A stretch of 64,000 nucleotides of DNA from Gammaproteobacteria bacterium. GTDB lineage: Bacteria > Pseudomonadota > Gammaproteobacteria > UBA6429 > Thiohalophilaceae. Positions 38,575 through 47,834 of the stretch are shown piece after piece. The first letter of the stretch is position 1, and each line of letters opens with the position of its first letter. The DNA lies in contig JAFLJQ010000205.1 of assembly GCA_022712915.1 (NCBI GenBank), forward strand, positions 27,203-91,202, written 5' to 3'. Position numbers and translations under genes: made by a program. The notes beneath the pieces were generated by a model. That model saw only the letters and a list, made by a program, of their open reading frames with translations. It did not search any database and was not told where the DNA came from.

Positions 38575-38779
38575 GGTCATAATCATTATAACCTTGCATG
38601 TATAAGTTGATAACCATTTTTTTAGTGTGACAAATGTTGCGTTGGTACTGTAAACGGATGCGGAATGTGTCCGGTGTCCCGAAATGACAAGGATAAGGGT
38701 GTAGCGTTTGGATTTATTTCTCCATCCAAGGGTAAAATAGCGAATGAAAAAAAATAGGGCTCATTGTTTAGGAATGGTT

Positions 38780-41548
38780 ATGGATTTTAAAAAATACTAT
38801 ATCATCATCCCCATGCTGGTTGCGTTCGTGACGGCCTGCGGTGGTGGTGGTGGTGGCTCTGCTCAGGATCCTCTGGTTGATAGTTACCCGATTGCCTATG
38901 TCAAACGCACCTCTCCCGATACTGCCCCGTGTCAATTTGCATTAAATCTTAATACCGATGTGCGTGAGCCACTTTTTTTCAATCCTTGTTATGACTTGTA
39001 TTTTAGGGAGCATGCTTCCGTTCGAGCGCCAGAGCGTAATGTGACATTTCCTATTACTCGGGGAGTGGGTGACGTTAAAGATGTTGAGGTTTCCTACGAT
39101 GCTAAAAAATTGCTCTTTGCGATGAAGGAAGCCGATATCGAAGGGCGACAAGCGGAAGAACAACCTAGCTGGAATATCTGGGAATACAATATTGAGTCTG
39201 GCAAGCTAAGAAGAATCATTGAGCTGGATATTTTTTCTGAAGAAGGCCATGACATGGCCCCCCATTATTTGCCGGATGGTCGTATTATTTTTTCTTCGAC
39301 CCGTCAGTATGGCTCAAAAGAGATGCTGACCAATGAAGCGAAGCCACGTTACACCTCCTTGGTTGAGCAGGAGCAACAACCTGCCATGATGCTGCATGTC
39401 ATGAATGATGATGGTTCGGATATCCGACAAATTACCTTTGGCCTTGGTCTCGATATGGATCCCTACGTGCGTAGTGATGGCAAAGTGATATTCACTCGTT
39501 GGGATCGATTTATAGGGCAGGATGCCATTAACATCTATTCCGTCAATCCGGACGGGACGGATTTGCAACTGTTATATGGCGCCCATAGTCACAGTGATGA
39601 TGATACCGCCATCCAATATACAAAACTTCGAGAGTTTACAGATGGTCGTGTATTGACCATCCTTAGACCTTATACCGAAACCTTTAGTGGTGGCGACATT
39701 GGGTTGATTGAGACGGATTTTTTTGCCGATTATGCTCGTCCAACGAAGGATAATATCGGCCTGGTCGGGACGGGGCAGGAATCTTTATCAGATGAGCGTG
39801 CCAGTGCAGCTGTTCAGCCTTCTGTTGGTGGTCGTTATATCTCAGTTTTCCCCTTATTGGATGGTTCGGCCCGAAGTCTGGTGAGCTGGACTCCTTGTCG
39901 TTTGCGTGAAAATGGGCGGACGGTTGCTTGCACCGCACAAGGTCTGGCCAACCCTGATGCGATTGAAGCCGATCCTGTTTATAGTCTTTACCTCTATGAT
40001 CATGTCAAAAAGACAAAACTACCGGTTTTCTTACCTGATGCGGAGGAACCTGTAACCGAAGTGGTGGCGATGCAGGCTCGGACCTACCCACGTCATCTGG
40101 AGGATACGGTTAAGGACAGTGTTGAGAAAACGGGCATCCTGCATATTCGGAGTGTATACGACATGGATGGCATGTTTATGCCTCGAGGTTCAACCGTATT
40201 GACGCCACAGATAAGACCGATTCCGACCTCACCGGCTCCTGGGTTTAGTTTTACCGAGGGTGTCGTGCCGCAATCAAGTGCGCAACTTGCTGAAGATGGA
40301 CGGGCCGATACCCGTACAGCACGCTTTCTGCGGCTCATTAAACCTTTTGTTCGGCCACTGCGAAGTGATCTGATTATCCCAAACCTTGCATTTGGGCGTA
40401 GTGGGAACAGAGACGGACTGATGGAGATCATTGGTTATGCCCCGATTGAGCCGGATGGCTCTGTCAAGGTCAGAGTTCCGGCCGATGTGCCTTTCAGTTT
40501 TCAAATTGTTGATCAAAATGGTCGCCGTATCGGCGAACAGCGTCATATGTCGTGGTTGCAGATCCGTAAAGGTGAAACGTTGGAATGTAATGGCTGTCAT
40601 GATCACGAAAGTGGTATACCTCATGGTCGTCGTGATGCAATTGTTGCCGAAAATAAGGGGGCAGTACAAAATGCCCCTTTCCCTGGCCAGGTGGATAGCG
40701 TGTTGGCCCAATACGGAGAGACCATGGCCGAGACGCGGACGCGCATTAGCTGTGACGGCGATTGCAAGGGTCTGAATCCCTCGGTTGATCTTGTCTATAC
40801 CGATTTCTGGATAAAGGAAGTAAGCGATACCGATGGTGACCCGGTCATTTCCAGAGCTCAGAGTTTTAGTTATTTATACAGTGGTATATTTAATTTCAAT
40901 GACGAAACTACTGACCCGCCAGTTAGCCAAAGTTGTGTTAACAAATGGGTGGGAACATGCCGTGTGGTGATCAATTATGTGACACATATTGATCCCTTTT
41001 GGAGCAAGCCACGCTTACATTCTGATGGGTTAACTAACCTGACTTGTTCTCAGAGTGGTTGTCATTCCCCTGTTGCTGTCGATGAATCTCCTCAGGTGCC
41101 AAAGCCAGAGAATGGTAGCCAACTTAATCTCGATAATATCAGTATATTTGATCCAACTGACGATGTGACTCGTTTGAAGGCATACCGGGAATTATTATTT
41201 ACGGATAATGAACAGATATTGAACAATGGTGTGATAGAAGATCTGTTGGTGGATGGTGATCCGATCATTGATCCTGAAACAGAAGAACAGTTGATCATCG
41301 ATGGTGTTCCTCAGTTTGAGCAGGTTACACAATTTACCAGGCCGGGCCGTCCTATGATTCAGGGGGACGCAAATAGAAGCCGATTCTTTGATGTGTTCAA
41401 TGATATTTCGAATGTGACGCACTATGATCCAGGGGCAAATGATGGTCAAGGGCAGTCCATTCTTTCTCCAGCTGAGCTGAAATTGATCTCAGAGTGGTTG
41501 GATATCGGTGCACAGTATTATAATGATCCCTTTGCCGTGCCGAACTAA
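38780..41548 (+). CDS. HzsA-related lipoprotein with propeller-like N terminus and heme-type motifs
   Basis: The start at 38780 is chosen because AGGA lies 6 bases upstream and a compact lipoprotein signal results (MLVAFVTAC, Cys20); an ATG at 38744 is possible. A beta-propeller-like part covers roughly 60-330 (GRIIFSSTRQYG, DGKVIFTRWDRF). It is followed by a region like the hydrazine synthase alpha middle domain (EIIGYAPIEPDGSVKVRVPAD) leading to a CNGCH heme motif. A later CSQSGCH is a C-x4-C-H arrangement, unusual for heme c. Acidic repeats occur near the C terminus. Hydrazine synthase activity is not implied; other subunits are absent. It is a surface or periplasmic electron-transfer candidate. 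Confidence 0.83.
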   Translation: MDFKKYYIIIPMLVAFVTACGGGGGGSAQDPLVDSYPIAYVKRTSPDTAPCQFALNLNTDVREPLFFNPCYDLYFREHASVRAPERNVTFPITRGVGDVKDVEVSYDAKKLLFAMKEADIEGRQAEEQPSWNIWEYNIESGKLRRIIELDIFSEEGHDMAPHYLPDGRIIFSSTRQYGSKEMLTNEAKPRYTSLVEQEQQPAMMLHVMNDDGSDIRQITFGLGLDMDPYVRSDGKVIFTRWDRFIGQDAINIYSVNPDGTDLQLLYGAHSHSDDDTAIQYTKLREFTDGRVLTILRPYTETFSGGDIGLIETDFFADYARPTKDNIGLVGTGQESLSDERASAAVQPSVGGRYISVFPLLDGSARSLVSWTPCRLRENGRTVACTAQGLANPDAIEADPVYSLYLYDHVKKTKLPVFLPDAEEPVTEVVAMQARTYPRHLEDTVKDSVEKTGILHIRSVYDMDGMFMPRGSTVLTPQIRPIPTSPAPGFSFTEGVVPQSSAQLAEDGRADTRTARFLRLIKPFVRPLRSDLIIPNLAFGRSGNRDGLMEIIGYAPIEPDGSVKVRVPADVPFSFQIVDQNGRRIGEQRHMSWLQIRKGETLECNGCHDHESGIPHGRRDAIVAENKGAVQNAPFPGQVDSVLAQYGETMAETRTRISCDGDCKGLNPSVDLVYTDFWIKEVSDTDGDPVISRAQSFSYLYSGIFNFNDETTDPPVSQSCVNKWVGTCRVVINYVTHIDPFWSKPRLHSDGLTNLTCSQSGCHSPVAVDESPQVPKPENGSQLNLDNISIFDPTDDVTRLKAYRELLFTDNEQILNNGVIEDLLVDGDPIIDPETEEQLIIDGVPQFEQVTQFTRPGRPMIQGDANRSRFFDVFNDISNVTHYDPGANDGQGQSILSPAELKLISEWLDIGAQYYNDPFAVPN

Positions 41549-41661
41549 GCAACGGGGAAGTATCTCTGTTCGGCTTGTGTTACATTCGGCGTTTAATATA
41601 TCTATATAATCAGAAGAGAGCTTGTACCTGTCTGTTGCTGCCAGGTGACTATATTTGAATC

Positions 41662-42402
41662 ATGCGAGTTAGCCTGTCTACTATCATACTACTGGTTTTG
41701 TTGTTTACGAGTTTCGCGAGTATTGCGGAAACAGATCAACGCGTCAGGGTTGTTGAACCTTTTATTTCCCTTTATACCGGGCCGGGTGTTGGATATCCGG
41801 TATTTCTGGATCTGGAACGGGGCACTTGGCTGAGTATCCAACGCCGGCAAGTGGACTGGTATGAAGTCATAACGGATAAAAAAGAAACCGGCTGGATCAG
41901 GCACGTAGATCTGGTAAAAACAGTCAGCATCGATGATCAGCCCGTTAAGTTATATGATGAAAGGCAAAATGACTTTATTCAGCGTAACCTGGAATTTGGT
42001 GCCCTGTGGGGGGAGGTGGGCGAAGCCAGTCTCTTTACTATGTTTGGCAGCTTTGTCTTTACCAATAACCTTGCTGTCGATTTATCCGTATCACAAATGA
42101 TCGGTAATCTATCCAGTAGCAAATTGTATGATGTTAATTTGGTGGCACAGCCTTTTCCGGAGTGGCGTGTCTCGCCCTACTTCAGCATGGGGATGGGGCG
42201 CATCAAAACGACAACAAATACTACTCTGGTTAAGGAACACGATCGGGATGACAGGACAGCAAATGTGGGGCTAGGTCTTCGAGCTTATTTAACACGTAGT
42301 TTTTTCCTGCGGGCAGAATATAAAGAGCTGGTTATATTTACCAGCACGAATGATTATGAGGAACTGGAAATATGGTCAATCGGGATTGGAAGTTTCTTTT
42401 AG
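41662..42402 (+). CDS. Outer-membrane barrel protein with N-terminal SH3 domain
   Basis: This 246-residue protein has a signal peptide (about 1-22, ending SIA-E). A bacterial SH3-like domain follows at about 27-85 (VRVVEPFISLYTGPGVGYPV, ending ETGWIRHVDL). A beta-barrel-like region of about 100-246 has alternating hydrophobic strands and a terminal aromatic residue (IWSIGIGSFF). The C-terminal Phe is typical of BAM-assembled outer-membrane proteins. The next barrel gene overlaps it by 31 bp. The barrel may hold the electron-transfer proteins at the surface; that is inference from the cluster. Confidence 0.82.
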   Translation: MRVSLSTIILLVLLFTSFASIAETDQRVRVVEPFISLYTGPGVGYPVFLDLERGTWLSIQRRQVDWYEVITDKKETGWIRHVDLVKTVSIDDQPVKLYDERQNDFIQRNLEFGALWGEVGEASLFTMFGSFVFTNNLAVDLSVSQMIGNLSSSKLYDVNLVAQPFPEWRVSPYFSMGMGRIKTTTNTTLVKEHDRDDRTANVGLGLRAYLTRSFFLRAEYKELVIFTSTNDYEELEIWSIGIGSFF

Positions 42403-43031
42403 TCAGTATTGGTCTTTGTTTGACTGAGATGATGTTTGCTTCGGTTGTGGTTGCCATTGAACCTATGCCGGCGGAAGAACTATTAATCAAACCTGAGGTC
42501 GAGCGTAAAGATATGAGGCTCGCCAAAATTGATAATGAGAGCCTTGAGATTGGCTACTACACTGGCACGATGAGTTTTGAAGACTTCGGCAGTAACAGTG
42601 TGCAGGGTATATTTATGTCTTTTCACATCAATGAAGATGTATTTTTGCGGGCTAGTTATGGGGACACGACTATTGGAAAAAGCACGAGCGAGGTTAGTTT
42701 TCCTGATACGGAATTATTTACAGATAGCCAAAGAAAAGTCACATATTACAACGTATTAGTAGGATATAACCTGTTGCCAGGAGAGGTATACATAGGAAAT
42801 GAACTGGCCTTTAATACGGATTTATATTTTGTGGTGGGCTCGGGTGTAACCAAGTTTGCGGATGATAATTACGCCACATTTGTTTATGGCTGGGGTTACC
42901 GGTTCTTGGGCGCGGACTGGCTATCGTTTCATTTAGATGTCCGTAGTCACTCTTTTACGCATTATAAATTTGGTTATGAAAAGTCAGTGACTAATCTGGA
43001 AGCGACTATTGGTATGGCGATATTTTTCTAG
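42372..43031 (+). CDS. Outer-membrane beta-barrel protein
   Basis: This 219-residue protein has a signal peptide (about 1-28, LLVSIGLCLTEMMFASVVVA). About eight amphipathic strands follow (for example SLEIGYYTGTMSFEDFG and YFVVGSGVTKFADDN), ending in Phe (GMAIFF). It resembles the small OMP family found beside SH3-barrel proteins and TlpA genes. The start overlaps the preceding gene, suggesting translational coupling. Function unknown; probably a partner of the 41662 barrel. Confidence 0.8.
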   Translation: MVNRDWKFLLVSIGLCLTEMMFASVVVAIEPMPAEELLIKPEVERKDMRLAKIDNESLEIGYYTGTMSFEDFGSNSVQGIFMSFHINEDVFLRASYGDTTIGKSTSEVSFPDTELFTDSQRKVTYYNVLVGYNLLPGEVYIGNELAFNTDLYFVVGSGVTKFADDNYATFVYGWGYRFLGADWLSFHLDVRSHSFTHYKFGYEKSVTNLEATIGMAIFF

Positions 43032-43044
43032 AAGAGGAATGAAT

Positions 43045-43557
43045 ATGTTTGGACACCGCTTTAAATTTATCTTTCACCTGTCTTTATCCTTGTCCCTGTT
43101 AATGGGAAGTATCTCATTTTCTCATGCGGCAGAGATGGGTGATAAGGCGACTGATTTCACATTAAAAAGTCTAGGTGGCAAAAATCTCAAACTGAGCGAG
43201 TATCGAGGTCAGGTTGTCATGCTCAATTTCTGGGCCTCCTGGTGTGCGCCTTGTCGACAGGAAATGCCTTTATTGGAGGATTTGTATAAAAAATATAAAC
43301 GGCTTGGTTTTATCATATTGGGTGTTAATGTTGAACGGGATTCCAGTAAAGCATCAAGCTTGTTGAAAAGTATAAAGGTGAGCTTTCCTATTTTATTTGA
43401 TAATGAGAATAAGATAAGTAAGCTATATACCGTCACGGCTATGCCAACCACTATTATTATTGATAGGGATGGCAATATGAGGTATCTGCATAAGGGATAT
43501 AAACCCGGTTATGAACTGGCGTATCAAAAGCAGATCAAGGCATTGCTGCGGGAATAA
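43045..43557 (+). CDS. TlpA-like thioredoxin, exported
   Basis: The start at 43045 (MFGHRFKFIF) is preferred because AGAGGA lies about 6 bases upstream; an ATG at 43039 sits too close to it. This gives 170 residues. A signal peptide (LSLSLSLLMGSISFSHA) is followed by a thioredoxin fold with the CxxC in FWASWCAPCRQEMP, and a cis-Pro loop in TAMPTTIIIDRDG. TlpA/ResA-type proteins reduce periplasmic disulfides, often for heme attachment to apocytochromes. That fits the CxxCH proteins of this cluster. The DUF4266 gene begins 2 bp after its stop. Confidence 0.92.
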   Translation: MFGHRFKFIFHLSLSLSLLMGSISFSHAAEMGDKATDFTLKSLGGKNLKLSEYRGQVVMLNFWASWCAPCRQEMPLLEDLYKKYKRLGFIILGVNVERDSSKASSLLKSIKVSFPILFDNENKISKLYTVTAMPTTIIIDRDGNMRYLHKGYKPGYELAYQKQIKALLRE

Positions 43558-43559
43558 AT

Positions 43560-43778
43560 ATGCGTCTGTTAACCGGTTTGTCATTTTTTATCCTTTTTGT
43601 ATCTGGCTGTGCGATAGAGCCTTGGGTGCAGCCTTATGAACGTGCCAATTTGGCGGATCCTATTATGAGTTTTTCCAGGGATTCGGTTTCATCTTCATAT
43701 CGAAAACATGTTTTTGAGGCTCGTGAAGGGGCCCGTGGTGGTGAAGGTAGTCAGGGTGGTGGTTGTGGTTGCAACTAA
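43560..43778 (+). CDS. DUF4266 small lipoprotein
   Basis: This 72-residue protein has a lipobox FVSGC (Cys17), then the DUF4266 hallmark WVQPYERANLADPIM. It ends in a Gly-rich tail with a CGCN terminus. Known families pair DUF4266 with DUF3570, TlpA-like and ApbE genes; all are present in this cluster. The Cys-Gly-Cys tail could bind metal or form thioethers, but this is speculation. The gene overlaps the DUF3570 gene by about 14 bp. Confidence 0.9.
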   Translation: MRLLTGLSFFILFVSGCAIEPWVQPYERANLADPIMSFSRDSVSSSYRKHVFEAREGARGGEGSQGGGCGCN

Positions 43779-44946
43779 AAGCACAACGTTCTTTCTTTTT
43801 GGACTGGTCGCTATTTTATCAACGCCTGTGTTTTCAGCTGTTTTACCAGATGATCGGGCCGATGTTCTGTTTCACTCCTATCAAGGGGGTGGCATGGACA
43901 TTAGCGGGCCATCTGTTCTGGTAAGAAAGGGTGATGCTAAATCGTTTTCGGTATACGCCAATTATTATGTCGATAACATTACTAGTGCATCGATTGATGT
44001 TCAGGCACTGGGTGCCAGTGAATATAAGGAAGAGCGGATTGAGCAGTCTGTTGGTATGGATATCCTGCACGGTAAAGCCATCATGAGCCTGGGTTTTACG
44101 AATAGTGAAGAAAATGATTTTGTTTCTGATTCCTATCACTTCGGTGTCAGTGTGGATATGTTTGGTGACTTGACCACGGTCAGTATGGGCTTTTCAAATG
44201 TTCAGGATCAAATATTTAAAACAATTACGTCGAGTGATGGAAGTAAAATACGAGATCCCGGATTTTCTGAGAAAGCTGTACGACGTTATTATCGTTTGGG
44301 TTTAAGCCAGGTGGTGACAAAAAATTTCTTGCTTAGTTTGAACTTTGAAAGTATTTCAGATGAAGGTTACTTGAATAATCCGTATCGTCAGTATCGATTT
44401 GTAAACGGTGCCGCCGATCAATTTAACACTGAAGTCTACCCACGCACACGAACCAGTAATGCCTTTTCAATACAGGCTCTATATTATCTGCCTTATCGTG
44501 CAGCTATTCATTATCAACAACGGGTGTTTAGTGATGACTGGGGTATTGAAGCCAACGATTCTAAAGTTGGCTATATCCATCCCTTTAATGATAATTTTAT
44601 GGTTGAGTTTCGATATAGGTTATATGCCCAAACCCGTGCCGATTTTTATAGCGATCTGCATGCAGAGGAAAGTTCTCAGGCACTGGATTTTCGTGCACGG
44701 GATAAGGAACTGAGTACTCTTAATAGCACGACCCTGGGTCTGGTGATGAGCTATGAGTTTGCCAAATCTGGGTGGTCATTCATCGATAAGGCCAGTATCA
44801 ATCTGGCCTATGATTATATGCAGTTTGAATATGAGGACTTCAGGGATGCTCGAGCATCTCGAGATGATCCCGGTCTGGTGGGTAATGAGCCCACTTACCA
44901 ATTTTCGGCAAATGTATTACAGTTATTCCTCTCCATCTGGTATTGA
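43765..44946 (+). CDS. DUF3570 outer-membrane barrel protein
   Basis: About 393 residues. No ATG precedes the signal peptide in a sensible place. GTG codons at 43756, 43759 and 43765 lie in the Gly-codon tail of the DUF4266 gene and give VVVATKSTTFFLFGLVAIL then VFSA-V. I choose 43765, though a longer frame exists from 43708. The mature part has the DUF3570 pattern: many aromatic strands (SVYANYYVDNITSASIDV, RYYRLGLSQVVTKNFLL) and a C-terminal aromatic (LFLSIWY), consistent with a large outer-membrane barrel. Family function is unknown; it travels with DUF4266. Confidence 0.85.
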   Translation: MVATKSTTFFLFGLVAILSTPVFSAVLPDDRADVLFHSYQGGGMDISGPSVLVRKGDAKSFSVYANYYVDNITSASIDVQALGASEYKEERIEQSVGMDILHGKAIMSLGFTNSEENDFVSDSYHFGVSVDMFGDLTTVSMGFSNVQDQIFKTITSSDGSKIRDPGFSEKAVRRYYRLGLSQVVTKNFLLSLNFESISDEGYLNNPYRQYRFVNGAADQFNTEVYPRTRTSNAFSIQALYYLPYRAAIHYQQRVFSDDWGIEANDSKVGYIHPFNDNFMVEFRYRLYAQTRADFYSDLHAEESSQALDFRARDKELSTLNSTTLGLVMSYEFAKSGWSFIDKASINLAYDYMQFEYEDFRDARASRDDPGLVGNEPTYQFSANVLQLFLSIWY

Positions 44947-45068
44947 TTTGATTTTTGTTTAGCCGAGAAAAATCAGTGGAGTGTTGTCGGGGCTACCGGC
45001 CTATAAAAAACCATTAATGCCCTTGTTGGTCCCCCCACCGTGCGGACAGTACTTTAGCGCGTTTCATA

Positions 45069-46541
45069 TTAGATTGTAGCGATGGAGGGTTGCTTCTCAA
45101 GAAATGATTCCAGTTCACGACCAAATGCTTCAACCTCGTTGAGGATCTGTATTTTCTCGTCATCCAGTTCCGTCTCGGTTCGCAGTTGCTCAATTTCTGC
45201 ATAGAAGTTTTCAAAGTTGAGGTGGCCCGACTCGCCATCTACCAGTCGCGCACGGCAGTGTTCTAGCCACTGGGCCTGTTCATCGGCATTGAGGGTTGCA
45301 GGATAGTTACGTGCCCGGTAGCGAAATAGCATTTCTGTCAGACGTTTGTCAATGAAGCTCCAGGTCTGGTTGCCTAGCTCCTCGGGATCGGTGCCATGGA
45401 TGGTGTTCATGAGCGTCTTATCTTTATCGCCAAAGAACCCTCCACCATAGATCATTAGATCGGGGTCGGTGACTGGTTCATATTCGCGTGCTTCAAAAAT
45501 CTTGGTGATCTTGAGCTGAATCTCTTTACGTGAGGCGAGCAGTGTTTGTCGATTCTTTTGACAATTCATCAGATCAATATTGAGACGTTTTGCGGTCTCG
45601 CCAGTGAGGGTTGAGGTGGGGGCAATCACAGGACATTTATTAATGAGGATTTGTTTCAAGGCCGGACGTTCCACCCCTTCAGGCAGATCGGCGTTCGCGG
45701 TATAAAGTCGTTCTTGCAGTTTCTTTGCACCGAGTTCGAGTAGCATTTTTGGGTCTTGAGTGAGGTCGAATACAATCACACTGTTTTTATTGGTCGGGTG
45801 GGCGGTAATCGGCACCACCATACGGGTATTGCCGTGATCGCTGCCATACATTCCTGAGGTGTGTAGGATCGGTGTCATGTCCTTCAGGTCAAGGGCTTTT
45901 AGTACTTCTTTCTTGCGCCGCAGCTTATAAATAAAATCGTAAAGTTTGGGTTGTTTTTCTTTGATCAATTTTGCCATCGCAAGGGTGGCATAGACATCGG
46001 AGAGGGCATCGTGGGCCTGTTTATGTTCAATGCCATTGGCGATGGTCAGTTCATCCAGCTTGAAGCTGCTGCGGTCAACATCTTCGCGTTTGGGCCAGAT
46101 GATACCTTCCGGGCGCAGGTCGTGGCAGGCGCGCACCATATCGATAATATCCCAACGTGAATTGCCGTTTTGCCATTCGCGGCCATAGGGGTCGAAGAGG
46201 TTACGGTAGAGGGTATTGCGCGTTACCTCATCATCGAAGCGCAGTGAGTTATAACCCACCCCACAAGTTCCTGGTTGAGACAACTCCTCCAGAATACGGG
46301 CGATAAATTCCGTTTCTGGCATCCCCTGTTCCAGCGCCTGCTGTGGTGTGATCCCGGTAATGAGTGATGATATTGGGTGCGGCAGTGTATCCGCTGTCGG
46401 CCGAGCGAAAATATTCAATGGCTCGTCAATAATATTGAGATCCTCATCTGTGCGGACTCCGGCAAATTGCACAGGCCGATCCCGTACCGGGTCGAGACCA
46501 AAGGTTTCATAGTCATGCCAGTAGAGGGTATTTTGTGTCAT
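45069..46541 (-). CDS. sbcB: exodeoxyribonuclease I
   Basis: The start at 46541 (MTQNTLYWHDYETFG) matches the family; the open frame extends 24 codons further upstream without homology. The product is about 490 residues. The DEDDh exonuclease motifs are HDYETFG, NSLRFDDEVTR and AHDALSDVYATL. The SH3-like and helical C-terminal extension follows (NKCPVIAPTS region onward). ExoI degrades single-stranded DNA 3'-5' in recombination and mismatch repair. It lies alone, convergent with the DUF3570 gene. Confidence 0.96.
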   Translation of the reverse strand: MTQNTLYWHDYETFGLDPVRDRPVQFAGVRTDEDLNIIDEPLNIFARPTADTLPHPISSLITGITPQQALEQGMPETEFIARILEELSQPGTCGVGYNSLRFDDEVTRNTLYRNLFDPYGREWQNGNSRWDIIDMVRACHDLRPEGIIWPKREDVDRSSFKLDELTIANGIEHKQAHDALSDVYATLAMAKLIKEKQPKLYDFIYKLRRKKEVLKALDLKDMTPILHTSGMYGSDHGNTRMVVPITAHPTNKNSVIVFDLTQDPKMLLELGAKKLQERLYTANADLPEGVERPALKQILINKCPVIAPTSTLTGETAKRLNIDLMNCQKNRQTLLASRKEIQLKITKIFEAREYEPVTDPDLMIYGGGFFGDKDKTLMNTIHGTDPEELGNQTWSFIDKRLTEMLFRYRARNYPATLNADEQAQWLEHCRARLVDGESGHLNFENFYAEIEQLRTETELDDEKIQILNEVEAFGRELESFLEKQPSIATI

Positions 46542-46833
46542 TAAATTGTCCTGAAAAAGTGATTGAAGACCATACCACACCGAGTCACCAAGGCACATCA
46601 CCCACACGAACAATCGTGTAAATCGACAAAATATCGTTGGGTTGGGCGTTATGGTGCATTTTTATTTAAAGTAGGTGTTCAGTTTTGTTGTCTTAGTTTT
46701 TTAAATTTTGTGCCTGAATTAAACGATATATTTTCTGGAGAGAAGAGTGAGCATGAAGTAAAAGAGGAGAACAATTTGCTGGGTGCAGATAGGTGGCTGA
46801 TTTGTATATCAGTTTCCAGCAAACCCGGATGGT

Positions 46834-47385
46834 TCAGCCACCGGCCGGTTTGGCATCGGCGTATAGATCACGGGTGTGCAAATTGAAATTACCGGATTGC
46901 CGATCGGTAAAATAGAATTCCAGGGTGTGGGTGATGGCGCGGAAGGCCAGTTGTGACCAGGGGATGTCTTTTTCATGATACAAAGCAACTTCCAGGCTTT
47001 CACTGCCTGGTGCAAAGTCGAGATCCAGTAATCGCGCACGGTATAATACATAAACCTGATTGACGTGAGGCAGGCTGAACAGGGTATAGAGTCCTTCCAG
47101 TTCGACTTTGGCAGTGGCCTCTTCATAACACTCGCGCATAGCGGCCTGTTCCATGGTCTCGTTGTTTTCCATAAAACCGGCTGGCAGGGTCCAAAGACCA
47201 TGACGGGGTTCAATGGCCCGTTTGCAAAGCAGGATTTTGTCTTCCCAGACCGGGATGCAACCAGTGATGATTTTTGGGTTTTGGTAATGGACGGTCTGGC
47301 AGTGTTCACAGATATAGCGAGGCATGTTGTCGCCTTCCGGGATACGGAAGACAACGGGTTTGCCACATTCGCTACAAAATTTCAT
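46834..47385 (-). CDS. Nudix hydrolase with N-terminal zinc ribbon
   Basis: This 183-residue protein starts with a zinc-ribbon (CSECGKP and CEHCQTVHYQNPK), as in NADH pyrophosphatase relatives. A Nudix domain follows whose box is GFMENNETMEQAAMRECYEEATA. The substrate is probably a dinucleotide or nucleoside diphosphate derivative; the NudC-type N-terminal domain is lacking, so it is not full NudC. It lies 9 bp downstream of yggX on the same strand, so the two are probably co-transcribed. Confidence 0.92.
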   Translation of the reverse strand: MKFCSECGKPVVFRIPEGDNMPRYICEHCQTVHYQNPKIITGCIPVWEDKILLCKRAIEPRHGLWTLPAGFMENNETMEQAAMRECYEEATAKVELEGLYTLFSLPHVNQVYVLYRARLLDLDFAPGSESLEVALYHEKDIPWSQLAFRAITHTLEFYFTDRQSGNFNLHTRDLYADAKPAGG

Positions 47386-47394
47386 GGGGCCAGA

Positions 47395-47679
47395 TTATTT
47401 TTGGGCACCCTGCGGGGTGTACCCACCGGGTAATTGACCCTGATCTCCCTCATTGAACAGGAAGCCAAGCATGTTTTGTTCGATGACCTGCATACTGCCT
47501 TGATCGCCGGTATTGAGGCGATTTTCGTTGATAATGATGGTTAGACGATCTAGCCATTGCTTCCAACCTTCGGCAGAAATACTTTCGAAAATTCGTTCAC
47601 CTAGTTCACCGGGGTAGGGCTGGGTGTCGAGACCAGGGGCGTCTTGTTTTAGCACCTGGCAGAAAACCATGCGTGGCAT
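47395..47679 (-). CDS. yggX: Fe(2+)-trafficking / oxidative damage protection protein YggX
   Basis: This 94-residue protein matches the YggX pattern: MVFCQVLKQDAPGLD at the N terminus with the conserved Cys, YPGELGERIFESIS, WLDRLTIIINENRLN and a C-terminal FLFNEGD...GGYTP. YggX protects Fe-S clusters and limits labile iron. It is divergent from an A-type Fe-S carrier gene, a fitting neighbour, and is followed by the Nudix gene. Confidence 0.93.
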   Translation of the reverse strand: MPRMVFCQVLKQDAPGLDTQPYPGELGERIFESISAEGWKQWLDRLTIIINENRLNTGDQGSMQVIEQNMLGFLFNEGDQGQLPGGYTPQGAQK

Positions 47680-47834
47680 ACTGTTATTACTCCAAATAAA
47701 TAAAGATTATTGATTATTATACGTCTAGTCTGTAAACGGCCATGATATGTGGTATAATTCCGACTAATAAGCTCGGGTATTATCGAGGTTTTTTAGACCG
47801 GTGTAAAGCATAACCAGTGAAGAGAGATTTGACC

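Noticed and set aside
38780..41548. Evidence for anammox-type hydrazine synthesis
   Set aside because: Only an HzsA-related protein occurs; no beta/gamma subunits or hydrazine dehydrogenase are present, and such relatives are found in non-anammox bacteria.
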